64,000 nucleotides of DNA, taken from positions 62,001 to 126,000 of the forward strand of contig NZ_MLCF01000002.1 in NCBI RefSeq assembly GCF_001879105.1. Reading direction: 5' to 3'. The position numbers and the translations under genes are program-made. Shown here piece after piece: positions 25,902-35,219 of this stretch; the stretch's first letter is position 1, and each line of letters starts with the position of its first letter. The DNA is from Mangrovactinospora gilvigrisea (GTDB taxonomy: Bacteria > Actinomycetota > Actinomycetes > Streptomycetales > Streptomycetaceae). A model generated the notes under the pieces. That model was not told the DNA's origin and searched no databases. It saw only the letters and a program-made list of their open reading frames with translations.

Positions 25902-26537
25902 ATGACCCGCACCCGCACGTTACTGACGCTGACCGCCGCCGCCGGCCTGCTGACCGGCCTGGCCGCCGCCCCGGCGCTCGCCGACCCGCCCGCCCCGCCC
26001 TCCCTGTCCACGGCCCGCGCCGAGCTGGCCGCGCTGACGGTGGCCACCCCCGACTCCTCCTCCGGCTACTCCCGGGACGCGTTCGACATCTGGGCCACCC
26101 AGCCGGACCACTGCACCACCCGCCAGGACGTGCTCTCCCGCGACGGCAAGAACGTGGTGGAGGGCTCCAACGGGTGCCAGCCGACGTCCGGCTCGTGGTA
26201 CTCCGCCTACGACGGCTCCACGGTCACCGTGGTCGCACAGGCCACCATCGACCACATGGTCCCGCTGGAAAACGCGTGGATCTCGGGTGCGGACCAGTGG
26301 AGCGCGGCCCAGCGCAAAGCCTTCGGCAACGACCTGACCGACCCCCAACTGCTGATCGCCTCCGAGTCCTCCAACAGCAGCAAGGGCGACCGCTCCCCCG
26401 ACCAGTGGAAGCCCAAGAACACCGCCTTCTGGTGCACCTACGCCGAGGACTACACCCACGTGAAGTCGGTGTGGAAGCTCCACGTGACCAGCCCCGAGAA
26501 GACCGCGCTCTCCTCGATGCTCGACACCTGCTCCTGA
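25902..26537 (+). CDS. Secreted HNH-family endonuclease
   Basis: The 211-residue protein starts with a Sec-type signal (MTRTRTLLTLTAAAGLLTGLAAAPALA, cleavage after ALA near residue 27). The mature part has VAQATIDHMVPLENAWISGADQW, the conserved DHxVPLxxAW of the actinobacterial secreted HNH nucleases related to the GmrSD/DUF1524 fold. LTDPQLLIASESSNSSKGDRSPDQWKP with the Asn/His region of the beta-beta-alpha-metal core follows. Cysteines at several positions could form disulfides. GGGGAGAG precedes the ATG. It probably degrades extracellular DNA or acts against competitors. A hairpin follows the stop. Confidence 0.85.
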   Translation: MTRTRTLLTLTAAAGLLTGLAAAPALADPPAPPSLSTARAELAALTVATPDSSSGYSRDAFDIWATQPDHCTTRQDVLSRDGKNVVEGSNGCQPTSGSWYSAYDGSTVTVVAQATIDHMVPLENAWISGADQWSAAQRKAFGNDLTDPQLLIASESSNSSKGDRSPDQWKPKNTAFWCTYAEDYTHVKSVWKLHVTSPEKTALSSMLDTCS

Positions 26538-26552
26538 CCCCGCCCCCCGCCA

Positions 26553-26580
26553 TCACCGGCGCACTCTTGCCGACCGGTGA
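26553..26580 (+). terminator. Hairpin after the HNH nuclease gene
   Basis: TCACCGG and CCGGTGA form a 7-bp stem with a 14-base loop 15 bases past the stop codon. Position supports a transcription terminator; there is no T-run, as is usual in this GC range. Confidence 0.5.
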
Positions 26581-26817
26581 CGGCCCCGGCAAACAAGCGG
26601 CCCGCGCCCGGCCGAGGACGGCAAGGTTCTGGGCACCGAGGCGAGCCGCGGGTTCTGACGGGCCGTCGCCCCGAGCGGGGACCCGGCCGGCTCTCGCGAC
26701 CATTCGCTGCACTGGCCCGACGTCAGGACCGGGAGCCCGGCCATAGCTTGGGCGCGGCACCGCCACGCCCGCACCACCCGCTGCTAGCCTGCGCGCGCCC
26801 GCTACAAGGAGGACTCC

Positions 26818-27285
26818 ATGCTGAAGAAGCTCGCCGCCCTGGGTGCGGCCGTCGCCGTCGCATGGGCGCTGGCCACCGCGCCCGCGAACGCCGCATCGAT
26901 GACCTACCGCCACCTGGAGAACTACGCCAACACCAACGAATGCCTCGATTACCGCGCCGACTACGGCCCCTACACCACCACCTGCAACCAGGGCCCCTAC
27001 CAGACCTGGCTCATGGCCACCGACCCGGAGACCGCCGGAGAACTGCGCCAGAACGTTGGAAACCGGCTGTGCCTGGTCGCCCGCAACGGGGTTCCGGTGA
27101 TGCGCACCTGCGTGGCCGGCGACAAGGCGGCCCTGTGGACCCTGCACAGCGTGGTGGGACTGGGCTACCAGCTCGTCAACAAGTCGACCGGCACCTGCCT
27201 CGTGGCCGGGTCCGGGTCGATCCACCATGTCAGCCTGGGCGTGTGCAGCACCGGCGCCGCACGCCAGTGGTACGCCGACATCTGA
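26818..27285 (+). CDS. Secreted ricin-type beta-trefoil lectin-like protein
   Basis: The 155-residue product has a signal peptide (MLKKLAALGAAVAVAWALATAPANA, cleavage near residue 25) and a mature domain of about 130 residues. The domain has repeated CL...C and QxW-type motifs: NECLDYRADYGPYTTTCNQGPYQTWLM, NRLCLVARNGVPVMRTCVAGDKAALWTL, GTCLVAGSGSIHHVSLGVCSTGAARQWYA. This is the three-fold repeat of a ricin B-type lectin. It is expected to bind carbohydrate outside the cell. AAGGAGG precedes the ATG. It has no catalytic domain attached. Confidence 0.75.
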   Translation: MLKKLAALGAAVAVAWALATAPANAASMTYRHLENYANTNECLDYRADYGPYTTTCNQGPYQTWLMATDPETAGELRQNVGNRLCLVARNGVPVMRTCVAGDKAALWTLHSVVGLGYQLVNKSTGTCLVAGSGSIHHVSLGVCSTGAARQWYADI

Positions 27286-28318
27286 GCCGATGACGCTTCC
27301 CGCTCGTTGGGGCTTTTCAGCCGAGGCCGCGGCCGGGCGCGGGCGGACGCGACCGTCAGCCGTCCCGGCGTCTGCGGTCGGCGATGACAGCGCCGCCCGG
27401 CGCTCGGATAGACATACAGAACCTGGCGGTCGACGGCGAGGAGCGTCCGGGCGAAGTCCACGATCTCGGGCTCGGCGCCGGGCAGGCGTCGGCGACCGCG
27501 GAGACGTTCAGAGTCACCAACCCTTGGCGGATCGCCAGTGGCGGATCCAGCAATGCGGCCATCCGCCGCGGCCGCGGCGCGTGTGGTGCACCCTCGGGGG
27601 GCGCCGCGGCCGCACACCGTCCCCGAGCTGGTGCCGCTGTTCGGTGGCCGGGCGTCCCCGAGACGGCCCCGGCCACCGCGGCCGCCGCTCGGGGTCCAGG
27701 AGCTGGCAGCCTCCGGGCGTCTGTCCCCAACCCGGCCGCGCACACGGGCTACTTCCGGACATCACTGCTGCCGGTCCGCCGGCGCAGACACTTCCAATTC
27801 GCCCGCGCGCTCCCTCGGGCTTGCGCCGCATCGCGTGGATCGCGATTCCGGTGCCCCGGCGTGCGGCGATCGGCGTGAGCCTCGACCCGCTGCACGGAGA
27901 GCCGGAGCTCCGTGCCTGACGGCCTATCGGGGCGGATGCGTCCGGCCGTCGCCCCTCAGACTGCCGAAACTCCCGCAATCCGGCATGAGTTGACCGATCC
28001 GGGTGTAGCGTCCACACAAGGTCCGCATCCAGAGCCGCACCTGGGCCCGCCACGGTTGAAGCCCCCCGTATCCCCCGCGCGGAGGCTCCCCGGCACCGGC
28101 CCCTTGCGGCTCCCCCGGAAGGGCAGCCCGACCCAACCCCCTGTCGGGCACAACGTTCCTCCGGGTGCGTTGGGCCAACCAACGGGGACCGGGCCCGGGC
28201 CCCGGCCGATCGCAGCACCGTCGGCCGGGGCCGCACCGTGCGTGGCAGGCCGACCACCAGCCCGGATGGCTGCGCAAGGCGCCCGCACCCCGGCCGACGC
28301 GCCCGGGTCCGGCGGCCG
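27286..28318. other. Kilobase without an intact gene; possible decayed fragment
   Basis: Minus-strand frames around 27380-27540 contain EPEIVDFARTLLAVDRQVLYVYP and, in another frame, QGLVTLNVSAVADACPA. These could be pieces of one frameshifted gene. Elsewhere codon bias is weak on both strands and no RNA gene was recognised. Confidence 0.35.
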
Positions 28319-28654
28319 TCACGGTCCGGCGGGGCCCCGGGGCAGCGCCTTGGGCACGCCCTCGAGCGCCGAACCGACCACCGTCACCCAGTAGCCGACC
28401 GCCACGAACCGCCCCTCCAACAACGGAGTCCGCACCTCCATCCGCCAACTGCGCGGCGGCACCGCCTCATTGGCGACCCACCGGATTTCCAGATCCGCCT
28501 CGGCGCCCGGATAGGACAGGCCCAGGTTCGTCTCGCAGCGCCCCTGCGCGCTCTCCAGGTGCTTGTGCGGAGGCACCAGGCGATAGCTGCTGTGCGCGTC
28601 CGCCACCTCCGCGCGGTAGTAGACCGCGACGGCATCCTCCTCAGGCTCCTCCAC
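28319..28654 (-). CDS. Hypothetical protein
   Basis: The 111-residue frame from GTG 28654 reads VEEPEEDAVAVYYRAEVADAHSSYRLVPPHKHLE, then CETNLGLSYPGAEADLEIRWVANEAVPPRSWRMEVRTPLLEGRFVAVGYWVTVVGSALEGVPK. Alternating polar and hydrophobic residues suggest a small beta-rich fold. AGGA lies 9 bases upstream. No family recognised; open frame upstream to 28840 has poor codon bias and is not included. Confidence 0.55.
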   Translation of the reverse strand: MEEPEEDAVAVYYRAEVADAHSSYRLVPPHKHLESAQGRCETNLGLSYPGAEADLEIRWVANEAVPPRSWRMEVRTPLLEGRFVAVGYWVTVVGSALEGVPKALPRGPAGP

Positions 28655-28969
28655 AGGAGCACATCCTGCCCATCCCATCCCGACCGCCGCAGGGCCTCGG
28701 CCGATTCTCCCCGCTCCACCGGGAACAGCCCCGAGTCGGCCCGCCGCTCCGAGGAGGACGCCGGTGCCAGCCGCCGGCCGCTCCGTCGGCCCCGCCTGCG
28801 CCGTAAGCGCGCGCTCGGCCGGCGTGGACGGGGCGGCCATATGCCCCCTACGGGGCGCGGTTGCACGTGTCGACGGTGCGTCAAGTGGGACAGGCTAGAG
28901 TGCCGGTCGCGCCGCGCAGGGATCCGGAGGCGAGCGGCGCGCAGATCACGGACTGGAAGGGGTCCCGCG
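28655..28969. other. Divergent intergenic region, nothing recognisable
   Basis: It should hold promoters for the two divergent hypothetical genes. GGAAGGGG near 28955 is the ribosome site of the downstream gene; no other element is evident. Confidence 0.4.
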
Positions 28970-29779
28970 GTGACCGACCACCCCGCCCCGCATGCCCTGG
29001 CATGCGACCTGATCCGCACCACCGCGCTGGACGCGGCAGCCCGCCACCGCAGCGGCGAAGCCGATACAGCAGAGTTGTCCGAGCTGCGGGCCCGGGTGAC
29101 GGACGCGCTGGAGGCCTGGCAGGCCGCGGGGACGCTGCAGAGGGACGTCCTGGTGCTCGTCGGGCGGTTGGCGATCGCGCTGTGCAGCACCGCCTTCGAG
29201 CAGTACAACTGGGACGCGGCGCGGTTCGAGCGGTGGCTGTGCACCTTCGGGGACCTGGTGTGCGCCGACCAGCAGCACCCGCATCCGGCCGGCCCCACCG
29301 TCATGCAGGTCGTCGCGGCCCTCGCCGAGGACATCACTTCCGGCACGGCCCGCACCGCTGCGGCGCGCAGGGCGCAGATCGCCGGGCCCGTCGGCGCCTA
29401 CCTGCGCGTCGGCCACGAGGTTGAGGACGCCCGCGAGCTGGTCCTTGTCCTCGCGCAGTGGGCCGGACCGCACCTTGCGACCACCCTGGCCCACGATACC
29501 GATCTGATCGGCTCCCACCGCCTCCTTCGGGACCTGGCAGGGCGCGGCGACGCCGCGGACGAGGTGGAGCCGCATCGATCCGGCAGTTTCGCGCAGTTGG
29601 CGCGCCGGACCGCCCGGACGCTGGCGTGGACCGTGCCCTGCGGCCTCGCCGGCGGCCTCGTGCAGGCACTGTTCTCCTCCCATGCCCTCGCCGGCCTCGG
29701 TCAGGACCTCGCCACGGGTCTGGCCGCCGCGCTGGTGCTGAGCGTGCTCGTCGTCTTTGCCCGGTGGGAACCGTCCTGA
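28970..29779 (+). CDS. Hypothetical protein with a C-terminal membrane segment
   Basis: The 269-residue product from GTG 28970 (AAGGGG upstream) is mostly helical: LIRTTALDAAARHRSGEADTAELSELRARVTDALEAWQAAG, then FGDLVCADQQHPHPAG. It ends with two hydrophobic stretches, TLAWTVPCGLAGGLVQALFSS and GLGQDLATGLAAALVLSVLVVFARW, that probably anchor it in the membrane. No known domain. Confidence 0.65.
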   Translation: MTDHPAPHALACDLIRTTALDAAARHRSGEADTAELSELRARVTDALEAWQAAGTLQRDVLVLVGRLAIALCSTAFEQYNWDAARFERWLCTFGDLVCADQQHPHPAGPTVMQVVAALAEDITSGTARTAAARRAQIAGPVGAYLRVGHEVEDARELVLVLAQWAGPHLATTLAHDTDLIGSHRLLRDLAGRGDAADEVEPHRSGSFAQLARRTARTLAWTVPCGLAGGLVQALFSSHALAGLGQDLATGLAAALVLSVLVVFARWEPS

Positions 29780-30033
29780 TTGCCGGGCGTCGCGTGGAGG
29801 CGCGTGCAACCAGGCCGAGCGACGCGCGCCCCCGGCCCGGGTTGCGGGTGCCGGACCGGGGGCAGCGCCTCTGACGCTACGCGAGCGGGCTGGGCACTGG
29901 CTGGCGATCACCGCAGGTTCGGCGGATTGCCTGCTGATCGGCCCGTGGCGCAGGCATTTCGGTGGAATGCTGGTTCCGTTGGGATCGGGCGGCGGCCCGG
30001 TGGAATCGGGCGGCGGGGGCGAAGGCGGGGCGG

Positions 30034-32040
30034 ATGACGCGCACGGAGCGCATCGAGCGGTGGCGACAGGTACTTGGCGCCGAGAGCGGCACGGATGTGG
30101 TCCAGGCGCTGGTGCCGTATGCCGGGCTGCCTCCACTGGCCGACCGCGGCGCCGCCGGACTGCTGCTGGGCGCTCTGCTGGAGGCCTTCGAGGAATTGCC
30201 CGCCGATCCCGATCCCCGCACGATCGAGCGGCGGCTTCTGCTCGCCCCGGACGAGGACGACGGGCACCAGGATGGCGGCGGAGCGCCGGTTGTTGCGGGC
30301 CGGATGCTGGTGGCGCGGATCGAGCAGTTGGCCGCCGGCCTGGCACCCCATCAGCTGCGCGAGGTCGCCGCCGGATTGGCGGTGCCGCGCCTGCTGGCCG
30401 AGTACCGCCTGCGCGCGCTGCGCCACTCCGCGACCCGCCGGAGCGGTTCGACCGCCTTCGGACGCGTCGAGGACTGGCACCGCGACGAGCAGATGCTGGA
30501 CGCGTTGATCGCCGACCAGGTCAGTGCCGCGGCCGCCGCGGATCCAGGCACATGGTCGGCTCCTCAAGCCGGCGCGGTGGGCGGGGCGGTGGCCGAGCAG
30601 CTGAAGCTGGCGGCCATCGTGCTCGCCGAGGCCTGCGCGCATCCGGTTCCCCCCGCGCTCGCCTGGCGTGGCGCCGTCGAGGGCGCGGGCCAAGAGGCGG
30701 ACGTGCCACTGGCGGGCGCGCTCGCCCCGGTGCGGGCCGCTATCGTCGCGGCCCGCCACGACGATGGCGAGGAGATGGACGCGCTGTTTCCCGGCGCCAC
30801 CAGCGGGCCGGGCGGGCGGTGGGAGTTGGGTTGGCCGGTCGTGGGCCGCGGCCGCCAGTCCTACGCCAGCGGTGGCGCCGCCTCGCCTGCGCACGCCCGG
30901 TTTAGAGCCGAACGCGCGGCCGCCGAACTCGCCGCGGCCGGCGGGCACGTCCGGGCGCTGATGGACGGCCGCCTGCTGGTCCCCTACCGACGCGGCGAGC
31001 CGCTCCCTGCGGAGCAGGTGCGGCACTTCGACCTGCCGAAGGTCCTTGAGCACGTGATGGACATCTGGGGCGCCGACCCGCTGCGTTCCACCGAACCGCT
31101 TCCGGCGCTCCCCCACCGCAGCCTTGATGGCGAAGGCTTGAGCATGCTCGCCTGGCTGGGCGAGGAGATGCTGCTGGCTCTGCCCGCTGCGGGCGAGCCG
31201 GCCAACCGGGCCGAGGTCGGACGGGAGCTGGTGGCGTTCTGGCGCTCCCACGGCTGCACCGTCTCCGAGCCCGCCCGCCGCTACCTGGCCGCGGCCGCCC
31301 AAGCCGATTCCGGCACCGCCGGTCTGGGAGTGCGGCACCGCGCGGGAATGCTCGCTCTGCTGGCCGGGGCCGCGGACCTGTCCTTCGAGCTGGCGCTGGA
31401 GGACGAGCTCGCCCCGCCGGCCGGCGGCGACTGGGCCAGCCTGCTGGACGCCGACACCCTCGCGCACCACCTGGAGCGCCGCGTCCCGGGTCGAAGCCCC
31501 GTCCCGGGCCTGGCGCCCCGCCGGGTTGCGACGGTGCGCGCCGAAATCGGGCGGGCCCTGGCTGTGCTGGTCCATGACGGCTTTGCAGCCTGGCACCACA
31601 GCGCCGGGCCCGCAGTGCCGCCGCCGGCGTTCACCGCCTCCAACCGCGAGGCGGACCGGCGCGGCCACGATGCCACCACGGTGCCGCAGGTCCCGCACGC
31701 CATCGTCGACATCCGCGCCGACGCCGATCCGGCCCGCCGCGGCCCGCACGCCACCTTCTCCTACAAGGTCGAGTACGCCGCGCCGCCGCGCATCGAGTTG
31801 AGCGTGATGGCCGACTGGGGCACGCTCGTGGCCGTGCCCGGCCGGCATCTGCTGGACGGACGCCCGGTCCTGGCCATCCTTCAGGCCGACGACTCGGGTC
31901 GGCCGGTGCGGATCCAGACCATCGACGTCGAGGCCTACTTCGACACCGGGATGCACGGCTGGCGGGCCTGGGCCGAGGACCGCACCGCCACCGTCTCCTG
32001 GAGCGGCGACCAGCCGACCGTCACCCTCGACACCCTGTAG
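30034..32040 (+). CDS. Large hypothetical protein
   Basis: A 668-residue protein with excellent codon bias. From ATG 30034 it reads MTRTERIERWRQVLGAESGTDVVQALVPYAGLPPLADRGAAGLLLGALLEAFEEL. A mostly helical N-terminal two-thirds is rich in Ala and Leu and has no membrane spans. The last 130 residues are beta-rich (HAIVDIRADADPARRGPHATFSYKVEYAAPPRIELSVMADWGTLVAVPG; WRAWAEDRTATVSWSGDQPTVTLDTL). No catalytic motif was recognised. The frame is open a little further upstream, but GGCGGGGCGG immediately precedes this ATG. Confidence 0.7.
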   Translation: MTRTERIERWRQVLGAESGTDVVQALVPYAGLPPLADRGAAGLLLGALLEAFEELPADPDPRTIERRLLLAPDEDDGHQDGGGAPVVAGRMLVARIEQLAAGLAPHQLREVAAGLAVPRLLAEYRLRALRHSATRRSGSTAFGRVEDWHRDEQMLDALIADQVSAAAAADPGTWSAPQAGAVGGAVAEQLKLAAIVLAEACAHPVPPALAWRGAVEGAGQEADVPLAGALAPVRAAIVAARHDDGEEMDALFPGATSGPGGRWELGWPVVGRGRQSYASGGAASPAHARFRAERAAAELAAAGGHVRALMDGRLLVPYRRGEPLPAEQVRHFDLPKVLEHVMDIWGADPLRSTEPLPALPHRSLDGEGLSMLAWLGEEMLLALPAAGEPANRAEVGRELVAFWRSHGCTVSEPARRYLAAAAQADSGTAGLGVRHRAGMLALLAGAADLSFELALEDELAPPAGGDWASLLDADTLAHHLERRVPGRSPVPGLAPRRVATVRAEIGRALAVLVHDGFAAWHHSAGPAVPPPAFTASNREADRRGHDATTVPQVPHAIVDIRADADPARRGPHATFSYKVEYAAPPRIELSVMADWGTLVAVPGRHLLDGRPVLAILQADDSGRPVRIQTIDVEAYFDTGMHGWRAWAEDRTATVSWSGDQPTVTLDTL

Positions 32041-32222
32041 CCACCGCCTCGCTTGGTGAGGTCTCCGATGTCGAACATCTCGAGGGAATCGGTCACCGAG
32101 CGGGCCGGGTCGTCCCACTGACTGCAGTAGGGCCCGCATCCGTCGGGACCTCCAGCACCGGATCCGGGCGCCAGCCGTGGCACTGTGGCGCACCCCGGAG
32201 GCGTCGCACGCCGGTGAACTGC

Positions 32223-33632
32223 TCAGCCTGCGGCTCGGCCGTGGACATCCACCGGCGCCGGCAGCGCCCGGACCCGCTCGCGCAGATCCCGCACCGCCTC
32301 AGTATCCGCCGACAGCGTCTGCTCCAACCGGCGCAGGCGAGTTCGGGAGGTGATGCGCAGGTGGGAAACGGGCACGCGGTCCAAGACCTCCAGCGCCCGG
32401 CCGGCGGCATCGCCCGGCTCCCGGACCGCTTCGGCCAGGCAGAGGTTGAGCACCGCCGCAGCCCAGCCCGGACTCTCCTGCTGCTTGAGGCCGATGGATT
32501 CCTCGGCCGCGGCCGCGGCGTGATGGAGGTGTCCGAGCGCCATCTGCGCCTCGGCGGTGTGCAGCAGATGCTCGGCCCGGTCGTAGCCGAACCGCCCCGG
32601 CTCATCGCCTGCGGTCTCCAGCAGCGCGTCGGCCTCGTTCAAAGTGGCGCGGGCGGCATCAGCCCGGCCCATCTGGGCCAGCGCCGGGAGTTTCGCCCAC
32701 CCCATCAACTGGGCGCGCTGCAGCGGGCTGGTGGCGCGGGCCAGGCCGGCCTCGGCGTGGTCGAGGGCGGCCAGGTGCTCGCGGGCGGCGTTGGCGGTCA
32801 TCGCCAGCGCGCCGTGGGTCCAGGCGACCAGCCGCGCGTCGCCGCAATGGTCGCCCAGGGCGGCGGCCAGGCACAGGTGGACCCGCGCGCCGGTCGGATC
32901 ACCGAGATGGTGGGCGAGGTTGCCCATCAGCGCCGACATCCATCCGGCGGCGCGGCGCAGCTCGGTGGCGAGCTGCTCGTCGTCGGGGTTGGCCAGCGGG
33001 CCGGCGAGGCTGTGCCGGGCGCGCCGGACCTCGGTGAACAGCGACTCGGGGGCGTGGCGGGAGTATTCGAGGCTGTAGTGGTCGACGGCGGCCTGGGCGA
33101 TCGCCACGACGGCCGGGCCGCCGCGCGGGGCGTCGGCGACCGCGAGTTGCAGGGACTCGGCGACGGCAGGCAGGCCCTGGGCGGTGGTCACGGCGGCGGC
33201 TCCCGGGGACGGTGCGGTACTCCCAAGCGCACCGTACCCGCTGTCACCGGGTGGGCATGCCCAATCGCACCCGGCGCACCGGCGCGCCAGCTCCAGTTGA
33301 CGCAGCGTCGCCCCGTAGACGCGGGTCAGCGCCTCGGCGTACTCGGCGCCGGGACGTTCCTCGCCGTGCTCCCAGCGGCACAGCATCGCCTCACTCAGCC
33401 CCGGCGGATGCAGCCCGTCCTGCCGGTACAGCTGTCCGACCGCGGTGACGGTCTCGTGCCGCGTCCAGCCCAGGGCCAGACGCCAGGACTCCAGCGCCGT
33501 CACCTCCGGGACGCTGTGGCGCAGCACGGTGACGATCCGCTCGACAGCATGGCCGTCGCGCTGCCCGCAGCGGCGGATCTGCGCGGCTTCACGGATGATC
33601 TGGATGCGACGGGCGCGGGTCACACTCCCCAT
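32223..33632 (-). CDS. XRE-type regulator with C-terminal TPR-like repeats
   Basis: The 469-residue protein has an HTH region at about residues 45-105: ALESWRLALGWTRHETVTAVGQLYRQDG and LSEAMLCRWEHGEERPGAEYAEALTRVYGA. A long Ala-rich helical repeat region follows (residues 145-460), with TPR-like pairs such as WTHGALAMTANAAREHLAALDHAEAGLARA and GRADAARATLNEADALLETAG. This architecture is common among Streptomyces regulators that sense peptides or protein partners; the signal is unknown. Two nearby cysteine pairs (RRCAGCDWACPPG) are notable. Start at ATG 33632 follows GGGGG; GTG 33638 is possible. Confidence 0.75.
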   Translation of the reverse strand: MGSVTRARRIQIIREAAQIRRCGQRDGHAVERIVTVLRHSVPEVTALESWRLALGWTRHETVTAVGQLYRQDGLHPPGLSEAMLCRWEHGEERPGAEYAEALTRVYGATLRQLELARRCAGCDWACPPGDSGYGALGSTAPSPGAAAVTTAQGLPAVAESLQLAVADAPRGGPAVVAIAQAAVDHYSLEYSRHAPESLFTEVRRARHSLAGPLANPDDEQLATELRRAAGWMSALMGNLAHHLGDPTGARVHLCLAAALGDHCGDARLVAWTHGALAMTANAAREHLAALDHAEAGLARATSPLQRAQLMGWAKLPALAQMGRADAARATLNEADALLETAGDEPGRFGYDRAEHLLHTAEAQMALGHLHHAAAAAEESIGLKQQESPGWAAAVLNLCLAEAVREPGDAAGRALEVLDRVPVSHLRITSRTRLRRLEQTLSADTEAVRDLRERVRALPAPVDVHGRAAG

Positions 33633-33862
33633 GGCCACCCCCGATAGGGTCGGTGAGGGCGCTTGTCCCTTGGACGGTAGCCCGGCCCCGCAGGTGATCG
33701 GCAGAGCGCATGCATTGCGGGCGCACCCGCAATAGCCGCCGGCGGGTGCGGCAATGACGCCCGGTCACGCCAGCGGTGTGCTGGTGGTGCGGCCCCGATC
33801 CGGGACCGTGCGGCCGGCCCCGGAACCCCGGGCAGCGCCGCCTCAGCCCAGCCGGAGGCATG

Positions 33863-34342
33863 ATGGCCACTCCGACCCTGCACCACACCACCGCTCGCGC
33901 CCTGATCGAGGCGCCCCTGTTCGCCCGGCTCGCCGGCCGGGTGGCACGCGAGAACGCGATGCCCGACGAGCTCGCGCAGCGCATCGTCGAGCAGGCGCTG
34001 GTCTTCCTGGTCGCCGCGGCCCGCAACCGCGCCCACCGCGGCAAGCCGATCGCCCCCTCAGCGCTGGTCGACATCGGCTGGCACACCTTCATCCTCTACA
34101 CCGCCGAGTACTCCCGGTTCTGCGAGCGGGCGCTGGGCGGCATGGTCCACCACGCGCCCACCGACGACGGCCGCCCACTGGAGGACCCGCTCGTCGTGCA
34201 GCAGCGCACCCTGGTCGCGCTGGCCGCCACCGGCTACCCGGTGGACGAGGACCTGTGGGCCGCGCACGGCGCGGACTGCAACGAGTCGGGCGGCGGCGGC
34301 ACTTGTACGCAGTGCCACCAGGGGTGCGTCGACAGCCCCTGA
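33863..34342 (+). CDS. Glycine-rich-domain-protein-like (DUF1399-related) protein with Cys-rich tail
   Basis: The 159-residue product has VDIGWHTFILYTAEYSRFCERALGGMVHHAPTDDG. This is the VDxxWHxFILxTxxYxxFC...G...HHxP signature of the DUF1399-like family, whose role in bacteria is unknown. A C-terminal tail CNESGGGGTCTQCHQGC has four cysteines and a histidine, suggesting metal binding. CCGGAGGC precedes tandem ATGs at 33860 and 33863. A strong hairpin follows. Confidence 0.7.
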   Translation: MATPTLHHTTARALIEAPLFARLAGRVARENAMPDELAQRIVEQALVFLVAAARNRAHRGKPIAPSALVDIGWHTFILYTAEYSRFCERALGGMVHHAPTDDGRPLEDPLVVQQRTLVALAATGYPVDEDLWAAHGADCNESGGGGTCTQCHQGCVDSP

Positions 34343-34382
34343 CCCGCGAGTAGTCGACGGGTAGTCATCCAGTAGCGGCGGT

Positions 34383-34409
34383 CCCGGGAGCTTGCAGCAG
34401 GCTCCCGGG
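34383..34409 (+). terminator. Strong GC hairpin terminator
   Basis: CCCGGGAGC and GCTCCCGGG form a perfect 9-bp stem around TTGCAGCAG, 40 bases after the stop of the preceding gene and before the methyltransferase promoter. Confidence 0.65.
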
Positions 34410-34480
34410 GCCGCTCCACGTCCGAGTGGCGATTGGCGCAACACGGGGCGGGTGTCGGTGGCGGCCGCTAGCGTGCCGTC

Positions 34481-35044
34481 ATGGCACGAATCGCGGTGGA
34501 TCGCTGGGACACCTGGTTCGCGGCCGGCAAGGGCTTCGCCCCCATCACCGACAAGGAGCGCGCCGCACTGGCCGACCACCTCGGGCCTCCCGCCGGACGG
34601 ACCGTGCTGGATCTCGGCTGCGGCACGGGTGACCTGACCCGCCATCTGCACACATCCGGGTTTAAGGCCACCGGCGCCGATCTGTCGGCCGTGGCCGTCA
34701 AACGCGCCGAGGAAGCCACCGGCCCCGACGGCCCCAGCTTCGTGCAATGGGACGCCGACACCCAGGATCCCGCGCTCCTGCCCCGCCCCCACTTCCAGGT
34801 GATCGTCTGTCGCCTGGTGTGGACGTTCCTGACCGACCTCGGCCGCGCCCGCCTTCTCACTCTCCTGGCCCCCGGCGGGCGCCTCGCCGTGACCACGCCG
34901 GTGCGCGAGCGCCTCACCACCCGTCAGAGCACCGGACTGCCCGAGGCCGACATCGCCGCCCTGCAGAGCGTGCTGGACGCCGGCCGGCGCACCGACCTCG
35001 GCGTTCTCGCCCTCGTCTCCGGACGGAGCCCCCGCGGCACCTGA
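34481..35044 (+). CDS. Class I SAM-dependent methyltransferase
   Basis: The 187-residue enzyme has motif I TVLDLGCGTGDLTRHLH (residues 41-57), the motif II acidic residue in KATGADLSAVAVKRAEEA, and post-I VQWDADTQDPALLP. Motif IV/V is FQVIVCRLVWTFLTDLGRARLLTLLAPGGRLAVTTP. Together these define a Rossmann-fold methyltransferase using S-adenosylmethionine; the methyl acceptor is unknown. A CTAGCGT box lies just upstream of the ATG, consistent with leaderless transcription. A degenerate copy of its 3' end lies at 36877-37010. Confidence 0.85.
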   Translation: MARIAVDRWDTWFAAGKGFAPITDKERAALADHLGPPAGRTVLDLGCGTGDLTRHLHTSGFKATGADLSAVAVKRAEEATGPDGPSFVQWDADTQDPALLPRPHFQVIVCRLVWTFLTDLGRARLLTLLAPGGRLAVTTPVRERLTTRQSTGLPEADIAALQSVLDAGRRTDLGVLALVSGRSPRGT

Positions 35045-35219
35045 CGTATGCGCAGCGGACGGTGGAAGGCCTCCGGCCGCGTCCTGCGGACCCGTGCGCG
35101 GCCCGAGGAGGCGGCTCGCCGGGCACTGCCGGGTGGGACTCCTGGTGTTCGTCCCTGTACGGCCGGGTTTCTGGCTAGCGTGGCCGGTGATCCCGTCCCT
35201 GCGGTGAGAGGAATGTCGG

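Noticed and set aside
29908-32193. 761-residue minus-strand open frame
   Set aside because: Shadow of the 30034-32040 gene; Pro/Arg/Gly-rich translation without domains.
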